Source: JADJWR01 sp963847675 (GTDB lineage Bacteria; Pseudomonadota; Gammaproteobacteria; Burkholderiales; Burkholderiaceae_F). From it: a stretch of DNA of 64,000 nucleotides. The position numbers and the translations under genes were made by a program. Positions 1 to 9,202 of this stretch are shown in pieces. The stretch's first letter is position 1, and the number at the start of each line of letters is the position of its first letter. The stretch lies in assembly GCA_963847675.1 (NCBI GenBank), contig CAWKAP010000004.1:62001-126000 (forward strand), written 5' to 3'. Below the pieces are notes generated by a model that did no database searches, was not told where the DNA came from, and worked only from the letters and a program-made list of their open reading frames with translations.

Positions 1-849
1 GACGCCGGAGATCGCGCCGCGCGGCACGCCGCCGATGCTGGCTTCGACCCCGCCGTTGCCGGCCGCCGTGGAAGCGGTGTGCGTGCCGTGGCCGTCGTCG
101 TCGCGCGCCGAGTCGAACTCGTCGGGATCGGCGCCGATGAGAGCTCGATAGGTCGCAAGCATCTGCCGCGCGCCGAGCAGCTTGTTGTTGCAGGTGAAAG
201 GCGCGTCGTCGGGGTTGTGCGCCGTATTGCCGAACTCGCAAGGCAGGCCGACATATGCCGGCAGCGATGAATAGCTGCCGTTGTCGGCGAAGCTGGGATG
301 CTCGGGCCAGACACCGGAGTCGATGACGCCGACCACGACGCCTTCGCCCGTGGTGCCGGTCTGCCACGGGCCCGCGGGCGCAGTCAGGCCCAGGAAGGCG
401 GGGCTGCTGTCGGTCTGCGGGTATCGCATGACGTCAGGCATCACCTTCACGACGCCCTTCTGCTGCTTCATCTTCCGCGCCTGTTCCGGCGTAAGCAGAG
501 CTGAGAAGCCGTTCAGCGCGAAGGTGTACGCGTTGAGCTTGGCTGCGGTGCTCGCCCCCGCAGACGTCAGCGCCTTGTTCTGCGACTCCTTGAGGAATTT
601 CTGGTACTTCCTGACGTGAGCGCTGTTGGGATTGATCTTGCCGCCCTTGCCCGGCTTGGTCGCGACATAGCCGCGCGTGCTGCCGTCATAGGTCACGAGC
701 GGCGCCTGCTCCATCACGACGATGTAGCTCTGCTTGCCGTCCTTCCTGGCAAGCGCGGCGGCCGACTTGTCGGCGCTCCCCGCGGCCAAGGGCATCGCTG
801 CCGCGGCGATCAAACCCGCCGCAAGCACGAAAGACGAAAATCTCCTCAT
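1..849 (-). CDS. S8 family serine peptidase (subtilisin-like), N-terminal part, cut by window edge
   Basis: This is a secreted subtilisin-type endopeptidase whose 3' part lies outside the window. The start at 849 has a GGAG-type ribosome site just upstream (GAGGAGTTGCC). The first 283 residues hold a signal peptide (about 1-24), an I9-type propeptide beginning near the motif YIVVMEQAP, and the start of the catalytic domain. The catalytic Asp lies in VIDSGVWPEHPS and the catalytic His in DGHGTHTAST; the Ser is not in view. It closely resembles the next protease at 1973-4950, including the linker motif PGKGGKINPNS, so the two are paralogues on the same strand. Family and partial status are clear. 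Substrate is unknown, and degradation of external protein is the likely role. Confidence 0.88.
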   Translation of the reverse strand, partial: MRRFSSFVLAAGLIAAAAMPLAAGSADKSAAALARKDGKQSYIVVMEQAPLVTYDGSTRGYVATKPGKGGKINPNSAHVRKYQKFLKESQNKALTSAGASTAAKLNAYTFALNGFSALLTPEQARKMKQQKGVVKVMPDVMRYPQTDSSPAFLGLTAPAGPWQTGTTGEGVVVGVIDSGVWPEHPSFADNGSYSSLPAYVGLPCEFGNTAHNPDDAPFTCNNKLLGARQMLATYRALIGADPDEFDSARDDDGHGTHTASTAAGNGGVEASIGGVPRGAISGV

Positions 850-1392
850 GGCAACTCCTCCTCGTCTGAAACCTTCTGGTGCGCTCCCGCCACCGGCCAC
901 GAACACGGTCCCCGCAAGAGATTTCGGCGTGGCGGCACTGACTGGCTAACTGGGCTTTCGGAGCCGACGACGCCTCTGCTCGTGCCGGCTGTCGCTGCAC
1001 TCGATGCGCACTCCGATTGCAGTGTTGGTGCGATGCTATCCACGCATCACTTGAAAGTCGATGACAGATCTTTTCTCTACCGTGGTTTTGCTAAGTAAGT
1101 ACGTTTAGTAATTCCTGTCTACGAAGTAATACTATTTCTATAGTCATTTCAGTCAACGTTTGGCAGCCCGCGCTCTTGAATCCGGGGGTTTGGTGTATCG
1201 GCGACGTGCCCTGCTCCGAGAGCATGCTTCTGAGGTGGCGCAGTTCTGCGGATGCTCGGGGAACACGAACGGAGATGAAGCGGCCCGGCGCATCGTCGCC
1301 ACGGACGACGGGCGCAGGCGCGGCCCTGCGCAGGCCCCGATCGCCTGTCCTTTGGCGCTGTAGGCTTCAACAGATCGAGGGAGATCTGCCGG
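850..1392. other. Intergenic region between divergent protease and lipoprotein genes
   Basis: No convincing gene is present. The stretch from about 1060 to 1150 is clearly richer in A and T than its surroundings, as expected for a promoter region serving the protease on the minus strand, the lipoprotein on the plus strand, or both. I could not pick a specific -35/-10 pair with confidence. Short open frames here show no recognisable product. Confidence 0.5.
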
Positions 1393-1857
1393 ATGAGCAC
1401 GAGAAGCGCGATCGCCATGGCGCTGGCGGCAACCCTCGCCATCGGCTGTGGCGGCGGCGAAGGTGGAAGCGGGTCAATCAAGGGCGCTGGATCGCTCCCG
1501 AGGGATCAGGTCGCCGCGGCGCCGCTTGAATCCGGCGCGCCGCCGCCCGCCTACATTGGCGTAGTGAACACGGGGTTGAAACAGATCGTCGAGGCCGCGC
1601 TCGCCGACGCGGCGCGGCGCACCGGGCGCGACGCGTCGACGTTACAAGTGGTCAGCGCCGAGGCGGTGACTTGGCCCGACGGCAGCCTCGGCTGTCCCGA
1701 GCCGGGAATGAACTACACGATGGCGCTGGTGCCGGGCTATCGCGTCCGCATCCGGGCCGGCGCCGAAGTGCTCGACTATCACGCCAGCCGGCCCGGATAT
1801 CTGGTGCTTTGTCCGCCCGGGCGTTCGGTCGATCCGGTTCCTGATGGCTCGGCGTAG
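1393..1857 (+). CDS. Small putative lipoprotein, function unknown
   Basis: This 154-residue protein begins with a short hydrophobic signal ending in a lipobox (LAIGC), so the mature protein should start at Cys19 and be lipid-anchored. A GGGAG ribosome site lies a few bases before the ATG. The C-terminal half carries the block VTWPDGSLGCPEPGMNYT followed by VPGYRVRI and a late Cys. I know this pattern from small conserved bacterial proteins without an assigned role. The two cysteines (in SLGCPEPG and VLCPPG) could pair as a disulfide, which is inference. It lies between two secreted protease genes, but on the opposite strand from both. It could be a periplasmic partner or inhibitor; nothing in the sequence proves this. 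Confidence 0.65.
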   Translation: MSTRSAIAMALAATLAIGCGGGEGGSGSIKGAGSLPRDQVAAAPLESGAPPPAYIGVVNTGLKQIVEAALADAARRTGRDASTLQVVSAEAVTWPDGSLGCPEPGMNYTMALVPGYRVRIRAGAEVLDYHASRPGYLVLCPPGRSVDPVPDGSA

Positions 1858-1910
1858 TGCTATCTGCGCGGTCGAGCAGCGCGAGCGTCGCCGTGCAAAG
1901 CGATGAACGA

Positions 1911-1944
1911 AATGAAAACGCCCCGGAGATTTCTCTCCGGGGCG
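1911..1944 (-). terminator. Rho-independent terminator of the S8 protease gene
   Basis: A perfect 11-bp stem (CGCCCCGGAGA at 1919-1929 paired with 1934-1944) and a 4-base loop are followed, in the minus-strand direction, by TTTTCATTTC. It sits about 30 bases after the protease stop at 1973. The plus-strand lipoprotein gene also ends just before it, but the T-run is on the minus-strand side. Confidence 0.85.
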
Positions 1945-1972
1945 CGTCGCCAAGCGCCGCGCTCGCCGTTGT

Positions 1973-4950
1973 TTACGGCGTGTCGACGCGAACGATGGTC
2001 GGGGCCGGCATGCCCGCCGCGCCACCGTAGGCCACCGAGCCAAGGTATTTCGTCCCCGCAAGCAGCCCGGCGGTTGTGAGGGTGATCGCACCAGTCTGGC
2101 CAGTGACCGCCGTTACCGGCGCACCGACGGTCATGTTGCCTTCGGGCGCCGAGCCCAGCACCCAGGCGAACAGCTTGAACGGCGACGTGCCGGTCGGCAG
2201 GCCCCAGCCGTGCATGTACACGGTGTAGGTGCCGGCCCCGGGGTTGACGAGGTTGACCTCCTCGTCGGACCCCCCGTTGCCGCTGGCGCCCACCAGGGCT
2301 CCGCTCGGGTTGGTCACATAGAGGTCCACGTCGCTGCCCGCAGCCACGTCGCCGTCGAACAGCGAGAACCGCGCATAGGTGGTCCCCGCGGGGATCACCA
2401 CTGACACCGCCACCGTGCCTGACGGGTCACCCGCCACAAAGGTCTGGTCCGGGTCCTGGGTTACCGTACCCGGGGTCACCGTAGCCGGAACCAGGCCGCG
2501 CGCCGTTGCCGTGAACGCGCCGTCGTAGCCGAAGGTCACGTTGTACGAGCCACTGACCTGCGTTGGGTGCGGCCAGCGCCACCGGCCGCACCACCATCGG
2601 CACCCGCACCGTCTGGAGGCCATTGGTCCAGCGCAACTGTCCGCCGGTGTAGCTGTTCAGCGCCGCCGTGGTGCGGCGTGAAGGTCACGCGTGAAGGTGC
2701 CCGGTCTCGCCCGGCCGCCAGCGTCAGCGACGACGGGCTGACCACGACGTTGAACCCGGCCATGCCGGTCACCGACGCGGTGAACGTGTCGGGGTTGCCG
2801 CTGACGTTGGTGACCTTGCGCGTCACCGTCTGCACGCCGGCCATGTCGCCGATCGCGATCGACGGCACGTTCAGGTTGCTGGGGTCGATCGGCGTGACAC
2901 CGGTGCAGCCGCCACCGGGCTGCACGCCGCAGATGAAGCTCAGCCAGTCGCCAAATCCGGAGTCGAAGACCAGGCCCGGGTTGGCGGCGGAGTTGGGCTG
3001 CACGTGCCCTGCGCCCTGGCGGAAGATCACCAGCGGGTTGGTGTTCGGTCCGTCGAGAACGTCGCCGGCGGTCGTCATCAGCGCCGACTTGATCGCCATC
3101 GGCGACCATGACGGCTTGAGTTCCTTCATCAGCGCCGCCAGGCCGGCCACGTGCGGGCTCGACATCGACGTGCCGCTGAGCAGGTCGAACAGGCGGCCGT
3201 TGTAGCCCACCGGCGAGACCGCAGCCAGGATGTCCTGTCCCGGCGCGATGATGTCGGGCTTGAGCAGGTCGCCGTTACCGGCCAGCAGCGGGCCGCGCGA
3301 CGAGAACGACGCCGTGAACGGCGCCGGCGCGTTGAAGACGATGGTCGCGGCGTTGATCGCCGCCGTCGGCTCGGCCGCCGCGGCGTAGGCGTAAATCGCC
3401 GCGCGGTCGGTGTTCTGCACGTGCACCGTCGGCACCGAATGGAAGTCGGCGTTGATCGAACTCGCGCTGGTGTTGGCCAGCACCATGCCGACACCGCCGG
3501 CCTGCTGCACCGCCAGGCTCTTGTTGACGCGCGCGGTCACGCCGCGGTCGCAGACGACGATCTTGCCGGCCACCTTGGCCGGGTCGAGTACCGCGACGCC
3601 GCCGTTGTCGACCGCCGCGAAGCACAGCGCCACCGCGGTCGGGTCGGCGCCGGCCAGGCCGGCGTCGGTCGATGCGATCAGCGGCTTGGACGGCAGCGCG
3701 GTCGCCACCGAGGCCCCGTTGTACGTCGCGCCGTTGCCCAGCGTGACCGAACCCTGGCCGTCGCGGTTGTGCGTGCCTGCCGCCACCGTGGTGATCCACG
3801 GAGAGGGGTGCGCCACCGTGCTGCTTGTCGGTCCGCAGTTTCCGGCCGACGCGGCAACAAAGACGCCGGCATCGGCCGCGAACAGGAAGGCGATCTCGAC
3901 CGGGTCGCGGAAGTTGGTCCTCGTGCCGCTGATCGAGAAGTTGATTACGTCGACGCCGTCGGCCACGGCTTGGTCGATGGCCGCGACGCTGTCGACGCCG
4001 GCGCAGCCGCCCTCGCCGTTATTGCCCCAGCAGACCTTGTAGGCCGCGATGCGCGCCCGCGGCGCGATGCCGTTGATGCTGCCGAACACGGCCGCCGGGC
4101 CGGTGGCAGCGACGCCTTCGTTGCCGCCCGCCGTCGACGCGGTGTGCGAGCCGTGGCCGTCGGCGTCGCGCGGCGAGTTGAACTCGTACGGGAAACTGGC
4201 CTTGATGCCCGCATTGCCGCCGAAGCCGGCGTTGAAGAACTGCGCGCCGATCAGCTTCTGGTTGCAGTGGCTAGCGGTGAACGCGTCGCCAGGGGTGCAC
4301 TTGCCGTGCCAGCCCGGGATCTGCTGGTAGCTCAGCTTGCCGTCCTTGCTGCCGTTGCCGTTGGCGCCGGTGCGGTCAGAGAAGCTCGGGTGCTCGGGCC
4401 AGATGCCGCTGTCGACGATGCCGATGATCACGCCCTCGCCCTTGGCCTTCGTGGCCCAGAAGCCGCTGGGGCCGCTCAGGCCCAGAAAGGCCGGCGTGCT
4501 GCTGGTGTCCAGCTTGCGCACCTCGTCCTTGGTCACGGCCAGCACGCCCTTCGTCTGTGCCAACTTCTCGGCCTGCGCTGGAGTCAACTCAGCGGCAAAG
4601 CCGTTGAAGACAAAGCCGTAGCTGTAGAGCTTCTTGCCGCCACCGACGCTTGCGAGCACCGCATCCTGCCGCGACGCCAGGAAGCTCATGTAGCTGACGA
4701 CCGCCGGGGAGTTGGGGTCGATCTTCTGGCCCTTGCCGGGCCTGGTGGCCTTGAGGCCCTTGATGCCGCCCTTGTAGGCGGTCACCGGATCCTCGGCCAG
4801 TTGCACGATGTAGGCGTTGTTGAAGGCTCGCTTCTGGCCGGCCGCTTTTGCTTCTCCGCCAGCGGCGGATGTGGCGACCATCGGCACCGACAGCGACGCG
4901 ACCGCCAGTAGCGCGGCGGTCGACAGCGTCAGGAAACGCTTTCTAGGCAT
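1973..4950 (-). pseudogene. S8 family serine peptidase with PA domain, full length but frameshifted near its 3' end
   Basis: This is a secreted subtilisin-like protease of about 990 residues. The start at 4950 follows an AGGAG site. In order it has a signal peptide (about 1-29), an I9 propeptide, catalytic Asp (IVDSGIWPEHPS), catalytic His (DADGHGSHTAST), a PA insert (around KIVVCDRG), catalytic Ser (LLSGTSMSSPHVAG), an Fn3-like segment, and a C-terminal pre-peptidase-like domain (around DVDLYVTNPSG). Reading is continuous to about 2720. Between about 2720 and 2565 the homologous protein hops through all three frames, then runs in one frame to 1973. Five single G or C insertions explain this, and removing five bases makes the length divisible by three. 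The catalytic part is intact, so this is probably a sequencing artefact and the real gene may be functional. Confidence 0.85.
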
Positions 4951-5385
4951 GACTTCTCCTGCAAAGTTGAGGGACTTCTTGCTTACCTGACGGCTCGGAG
5001 ATTGTTCCGCGAACCTGATCGGGAGGGTGTAGATCCGTCAGGCGCGCAGGACTTGCTCGACTGCAGGCAGCGGCCGCGCCAGTTCCCCCTTGGGTCTGAT
5101 GCGGTGTCTCCCCTTAGGCAGCCCAGCCCTCTTGTTCTCTGATGAATCAAGAGCTGTGGCTTTGCGGCCCCGCCTCGCGGCGGGTGTGCCATTCGACCGT
5201 TGCAGTGGGGCGAGAACGTACCGTGGCTTTGCGTACGAAGCAAGCGCTAACGGGACTCACTTATGGGACTACTGAAGCCCAGCCACCAACGACGAGCAAT
5301 GCTGGACGAGCGCGGCTCGCCGGGCGGCGGCCGAGTGCAGTGCAGCACTGCAACCGCCGACGCGAATCGCGGGCGATCTTGCAGC
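4951..5385. other. Intergenic region between S8 protease and aceE 3' end
   Basis: These 435 bases hold no gene I can support. The short frames on both strands lack recognisable motifs. The segment should contain the promoter and leader of the S8 protease (minus strand, start 4950) and the 3' end of the aceE transcript. No aceF or lpd gene follows aceE here, which is unusual for a housekeeping pyruvate dehydrogenase operon. Confidence 0.4.
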
Positions 5386-5913
5386 TCAGCGCGTGCAGGG
5401 CGGTGTGTCCTGAGCCGCGAGTCCGTACTTCTCGCTCGCCGAGCGTGCCAACGCCGAATCGATCGCCGACAGCGCCGCCAACACGATCGCATGCCGGTCG
5501 ACCTCGAAGAACTTCCGCAGCGCCGCGCGTGTGTCGCTGCGGCCGAAGCCATCGGTGCCGAGTACGACATAGCGGTCGCGCAGCCAAGGCCGGATGAGGT
5601 CGGGCAGTGCGGCGACGTAGTCTGTGGCGGCAACGATCGGCGTGCCGTTGGCCGGCAACTGCTGCTCGATCCAGGCGATGTCGCTCTCGTTGCCCAGGCG
5701 CCGCTGCCGCTCGAGCGCCATCGCCTCGCGGCGCAGTTCGGTGAAGCTGGTGACCGAGTAGACGTCGGCGGCGATGTCGAAGTCGTTCTCCAGCAGTTCG
5801 GCGGCGGCGAGCGATTCGCGCAAGATCGTGCCGCTGCCGAGCAGGCGGACGCGCGCGGTGCCCTTGGGGCTGGGGCGGACGAGGTAGAGGCCGCGGAGGA
5901 TGCCTTCCTTCAC
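5386..5913 (-). CDS. aceE: Pyruvate dehydrogenase E1 (homodimeric type), C-terminal fragment of interrupted gene
   Basis: This is the C-terminal domain of the AceE-type E1 subunit, 175 residues from a possible GTG at 5913. It aligns by eye with the last fifth of E. coli AceE: LLGSGTILRE, DVYSVTSFTEL and the very conserved VLGTDGFGRSD, then FEVD and VVLAAL-type segments. It lacks the thiamine-diphosphate site and cannot act alone. The GTG overlaps the stop of the upstream fragment (5910-5912), so coupled translation as two polypeptides is possible. Removing 152 bases (5920-6071) joins it in frame to the upstream part, giving 888 residues, close to the 887 of E. coli AceE. Whether the split protein works is unknown. 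Confidence 0.8.
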   Translation of the reverse strand: MKEGILRGLYLVRPSPKGTARVRLLGSGTILRESLAAAELLENDFDIAADVYSVTSFTELRREAMALERQRRLGNESDIAWIEQQLPANGTPIVAATDYVAALPDLIRPWLRDRYVVLGTDGFGRSDTRAALRKFFEVDRHAIVLAALSAIDSALARSASEKYGLAAQDTPPCTR

Positions 5914-8204
5914 ATCTGCGTAGCCTGATCTTTCCCCTCTCCCCCTGTGGGAGAGGGGGAAGGGGAGAGGGGGTTCGTCGCCACGTCGGTGTCGTCGGCC
6001 CCCTCTCCCCTGGCCCCTCTCCCGCGAGGGGAGAGGGGAATGGAAGAATTTCCCACGACGGGAGAGGGAAGAGGCAGACTGGGCTGCGCGTAGTTCTCGT
6101 TCATCACCGTGACGTAATAGAACACGTCCTCCTGCTCGCCGAGCATGCGGCGCATGCCGTCTTCGAGGATCAGCGCCAGCTCGTAGGCGAAGCAGGGGTC
6201 GTAGGCGCGGCAGTTGGGCACGGTGCTGGCGATCAGCTGGCTGGTGCCGTCCTGGTGCTGCAGCCCTTCGCCGGCGAGCGTGGTGCGGCCGGCGGTGGCG
6301 CCGAGCAGGAAGCCGCGGCTGCGCGAGTCCGCCGCGGCCCAGATCGCGTCGCCGACGCGCTGGAAGCCGAACATCGAGTAGTAGATGAAGAACGGCAGCA
6401 TCGGGAAGCCGTGCGCCGAGTAGCTGGTCGCTGCCGCCACCCAGCTCGCCATCGCGCCGGCCTCGTTGATGCCTTCCTCGAGGATCTGGCCGTTGACCGC
6501 TTCCTTGTAGTAGCTGACCTGCTCGCGGTCCTCGGGCTCGTAGAGCTGCCCGAACGGCGCGTAGATGCCCAGCTGGCGGAACAGGTCGGCCATGCCGAAG
6601 GTGCGCGCCTCGTCGGCGATGATCGGCACGATGCGCGGACCGAGCGCCGGGTCCTTGATCAGCGCCGAGGCCATGCGAACGAACGCCATCGTGGTCGACA
6701 TCTCGCGGCCGTTGGCTTCGAGCGCGAACTTCGCGAAGCTCTCGGCCTGCGGCGTGGCGAGTGGTTCGGCCTGCCGCTTGCGCACCGGCAGGTAGCCGCC
6801 GAGCTTGTCGCGCCGCGCGTGCAGGTACTTCATCTCCGGGCTGTCTGCGGGCGGCCGCACGAACTCGCAGTTGTCGACCTGCTCGTCGGTCAGCGCAAGC
6901 GAGAAGCGGTCGCGGAATTCGCGCAGCTGGTCCACGTCGAGCTTCTTCTGCTGGTGCGTGGCCATCCGGCCCTGGCCCGCGGTGCCCATGCCGTAGCCCT
7001 TCTTGGTCTTGGCCAGGATCACGGTCGGCTGGCCGCGGTGGCGCACCGCGTGCCAGTAGGCGGCGAAGATCTTCACCGGATCGTGGCCGCCGCGGCGCAG
7101 CCGGTCGATGTCGTCGTCCGAAAGGTGCGCGACGAGCTGCTGCAGCTCCGGATACTTGGCGAAGAAGTGCTCGCGGTTGAACAGCCCGTCGGTGGCGGCA
7201 AGCTGCTGGAACTCGCCGTCGACCGTCTCGTGGAACGCGCGCAGCAGCAGGCCGTGCTCGTCACGCGCGAAGAGCGGGTCCCAGTCCGAGCCCCACAGCA
7301 GCTTGATCACGTTCCAGCCGGCGCCGGCGTACAGGCCCTCGAGCTCCTGGATGATCGAGCTGTTGCCGCGCACCGGCCCGTCGAGCCGCTGCAGGTTGCA
7401 GTTGACGACGAAGACGAGGTTGTCGAGCCCCTCGCGCGCGGCGATCGAAAGCCCGGCGAGCGACTCCGGCTCGTCCATCTCGCCGTCGCCGACGAAGGCC
7501 CACACCTTGCGCCCGTGCGTGGCGAGCAGCCCGCGGTGCTCGAGGTAGCGCATGAAGCGCGCCTGGTAGATCGCGAACAGCGGCCCGAGGCCCATCGAGC
7601 CGGTGGGGAACTGCCAGAAGTCCGGCATCAGCCACGGGTGCGGATACGAGCTGAGCCCCTTGCCCGAGGTCTCGCGGCGGTAGTTGTCGAGCTGCTCCGC
7701 GGTGAGCCGCCCTTCGAGGAACGCCCGCGAATACACGCCGGGTGCCGAGTGCGGCTGCAGGTAGACGCAGTCGCCTGCCTGCCCGGCGCGGAAGAAGTGG
7801 TTGAAGCCGACCTCGAAGAGTTCCGCCGCCGACGCGTAGCTGGCGATGTGCCCGCCGAGTTCGCCGGCGGCGCGGTTGGCGCGCACCACCATCGCCAGCG
7901 CGTTCCAGCGCACCAGCGCCATCAGCCGCGATTCGATCTCGAGGTTGCCCTGGTACGGCGGCTGCTCGGCCAGCCCGATGGTGTTGATGTACGGCGTGTT
8001 GGCCACCGTCGGCAACTGCACGCGGCGGCGCCGCGCGTGCTGCACCAGCTTCTGCAGCAGGAAGGTGGCGCGCTCGGGGCTCGCTTCGCTGATCACCGCG
8101 TCGAGCGCGTCGAGCCACTCGCGCGTTTCCTGCGGATCGGCGTCGGCCTCGGGCAGCCGCCACGAGGCGATCGGCGAGAGCCGGGCGAGATCGTCGGGTT
8201 TCAT
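5910..8204 (-). CDS. aceE: Pyruvate dehydrogenase E1 (homodimeric type), N-terminal and central part of interrupted gene
   Basis: This is a thiamine-diphosphate enzyme that decarboxylates pyruvate and passes the acetyl group to E2. The 764-residue reading frame has the full N-terminal and central domains: the ThDP motif beginning VGDGEMDEPES, the stretch NCNLQRLDGPVRGN, KTKKGYGMG, and the second domain with EGINEAGAMASW and HQDGTSQL. After NENYAQP it runs about 50 residues into palindromic repeat sequence (PLSPRGRGARGEG and similar) and stops at 5910. The true C-terminal domain follows in another frame. The gene stands alone, without aceF or lpd, which suggests a second E1 copy (MdeB-like) rather than the main complex gene. 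The start at 8204 is the first ATG before the conserved region. Confidence 0.85.
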   Translation of the reverse strand: MKPDDLARLSPIASWRLPEADADPQETREWLDALDAVISEASPERATFLLQKLVQHARRRRVQLPTVANTPYINTIGLAEQPPYQGNLEIESRLMALVRWNALAMVVRANRAAGELGGHIASYASAAELFEVGFNHFFRAGQAGDCVYLQPHSAPGVYSRAFLEGRLTAEQLDNYRRETSGKGLSSYPHPWLMPDFWQFPTGSMGLGPLFAIYQARFMRYLEHRGLLATHGRKVWAFVGDGEMDEPESLAGLSIAAREGLDNLVFVVNCNLQRLDGPVRGNSSIIQELEGLYAGAGWNVIKLLWGSDWDPLFARDEHGLLLRAFHETVDGEFQQLAATDGLFNREHFFAKYPELQQLVAHLSDDDIDRLRRGGHDPVKIFAAYWHAVRHRGQPTVILAKTKKGYGMGTAGQGRMATHQQKKLDVDQLREFRDRFSLALTDEQVDNCEFVRPPADSPEMKYLHARRDKLGGYLPVRKRQAEPLATPQAESFAKFALEANGREMSTTMAFVRMASALIKDPALGPRIVPIIADEARTFGMADLFRQLGIYAPFGQLYEPEDREQVSYYKEAVNGQILEEGINEAGAMASWVAAATSYSAHGFPMLPFFIYYSMFGFQRVGDAIWAAADSRSRGFLLGATAGRTTLAGEGLQHQDGTSQLIASTVPNCRAYDPCFAYELALILEDGMRRMLGEQEDVFYYVTVMNENYAQPSLPLPSPVVGNSSIPLSPRGRGARGEGADDTDVATNPLSPSPSPTGGEGKDQATQM
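5920..6071. repeat. GC-rich palindromic repeat cluster inserted in aceE
   Basis: The segment is built from inverted copies of the motif CCCCTCTCCC/GGGAGAGGGG. Two clear hairpins lie at about 5934-5958 and 6014-6038, with further partial arms at 5960-5972, 5999-6010 and 6053-6068. It resembles the REP-like intergenic palindromes seen in many proteobacteria, but here it interrupts the coding region between the conserved NENYAQP and VKEGILRGLY segments of aceE. The boundaries are inferred from the reading frame: excising exactly these 152 bases restores one open frame. Boundaries shifted by a few bases would work too. Confidence 0.8.
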
Positions 8205-8271
8205 GGTGGACCACCCGCGGCAAGGTTGACGCGATCGATTATCGCGCCCGCCGCGCGCGGCGGCGCTTCGA

Positions 8272-9114
8272 TCAGCCCGCCTTCGGCTCGGGCAGGAACA
8301 GCGCCGGGTCGACCGCGGTGGCGTTCAGGTAGACGCTGAAGTGCAGGTGCGGGCCGGTGACGCGGCCGGTGGCGCCGACCTTGCCGAGTTCGGCGCCGGC
8401 CGCGAGCCGCGTGCCGGCTGTCGTGCCGATCTCGCTCAGGTGGCAGTACAGGGTCAGGAAGCCCTGGCCGTGGTCGACGATCACCGTGTTGCCGTTGAAG
8501 AAGTAGTCACCGGTGTCGATGACTGCGCCGTCGGTGGCGGCGACGACGGGCGTGCCGGTGGCTGCGGCGATGTCCATGCCGCTGTGCGGATTGCGTCCCT
8601 CGCCGTTGAACACGCGGCGCAGCCCGAACGACGACGAGCGCTCGCCCGGGCTCGGCACCTGCAGCAGCAGCGTGGCGGGCGCCGCGTCGGACCAGCGCCG
8701 CAGCACGGCCTGCAGGTGATCGCGCTCGCGCTCGTAGCGGGCCAGGTCTTCCGGCGAAAGCTGCACGTGCTTCGGCGCCACCTTCAGGTGCTGCGTGGCG
8801 TACTGCTTCGGTTTCACGCGCACGCGGACTTCGCGGCTGCGGCCGGCGTCGCTGACCTGCAGCCTGATCGTCGAGCCGGCCTTTGCCTGCAGCCCGATGC
8901 CGACCAGTGCCAACCAGTTCGCGCCGTCCTGCACGACGAGCACGCGGCGCCCCTCGACGGTCGCCCGCGGCGCGGCGGGGGAGGCACCGAGATCGACGCG
9001 GGCCACGCCGCCGGGCACCGCGGCAGTTCGCGGCAGGCCCGTGCCCGGAATCGCAGCGGCCCACGCGGGCGCCGCGCAAGCGGGCAGGGCGAGAAGGAAG
9101 TCGCGTCGCTTCAT
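8272..9114 (-). CDS. M23 family metallopeptidase (LytM/NlpD-like), Tat-exported
   Basis: This 280-residue exported protein has a C-terminal lysostaphin-type peptidase domain that acts on peptidoglycan cross-bridges or activates amidases. The N-terminus KRRDFLLALPACAAPAWAAA has the RRxFL core of a Tat signal. The peptidase domain spans roughly residues 155-275 and shows the zinc-site motifs HSGMDI (near 178) and HLHF (near 257), plus GNTVIVDHG and YCHL between them, so all expected metal ligands are present. The region before it is a beta-rich segment without a recognised LysM domain. The start at 9114 is the methionine that opens the signal peptide; a longer in-frame extension upstream overlaps pyrC and is not credible. 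It is divergent from pyrC, 88 bases apart. Confidence 0.85.
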   Translation of the reverse strand: MKRRDFLLALPACAAPAWAAAIPGTGLPRTAAVPGGVARVDLGASPAAPRATVEGRRVLVVQDGANWLALVGIGLQAKAGSTIRLQVSDAGRSREVRVRVKPKQYATQHLKVAPKHVQLSPEDLARYERERDHLQAVLRRWSDAAPATLLLQVPSPGERSSSFGLRRVFNGEGRNPHSGMDIAAATGTPVVAATDGAVIDTGDYFFNGNTVIVDHGQGFLTLYCHLSEIGTTAGTRLAAGAELGKVGATGRVTGPHLHFSVYLNATAVDPALFLPEPKAG

Positions 9115-9202
9115 CGACCCGATGCTACCGGGGTGGCGCGTCATCCGTCGACGCGAACGGAGCGCCGCCCGCGCGTCGGCGGCGAGCCGCGATAATGCCG
9201 CC

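Noticed and set aside
3151..4911. 586-codon plus-strand open frame
   Set aside because: It is antisense to the S8 protease catalytic region, whose triad is complete on the other strand.
5910..6085. Intein or intron in aceE
   Set aside because: The insert is about 150 bases, made of simple inverted repeats, and has no splicing motifs or endonuclease. It is far too short for an intein or group I/II intron.
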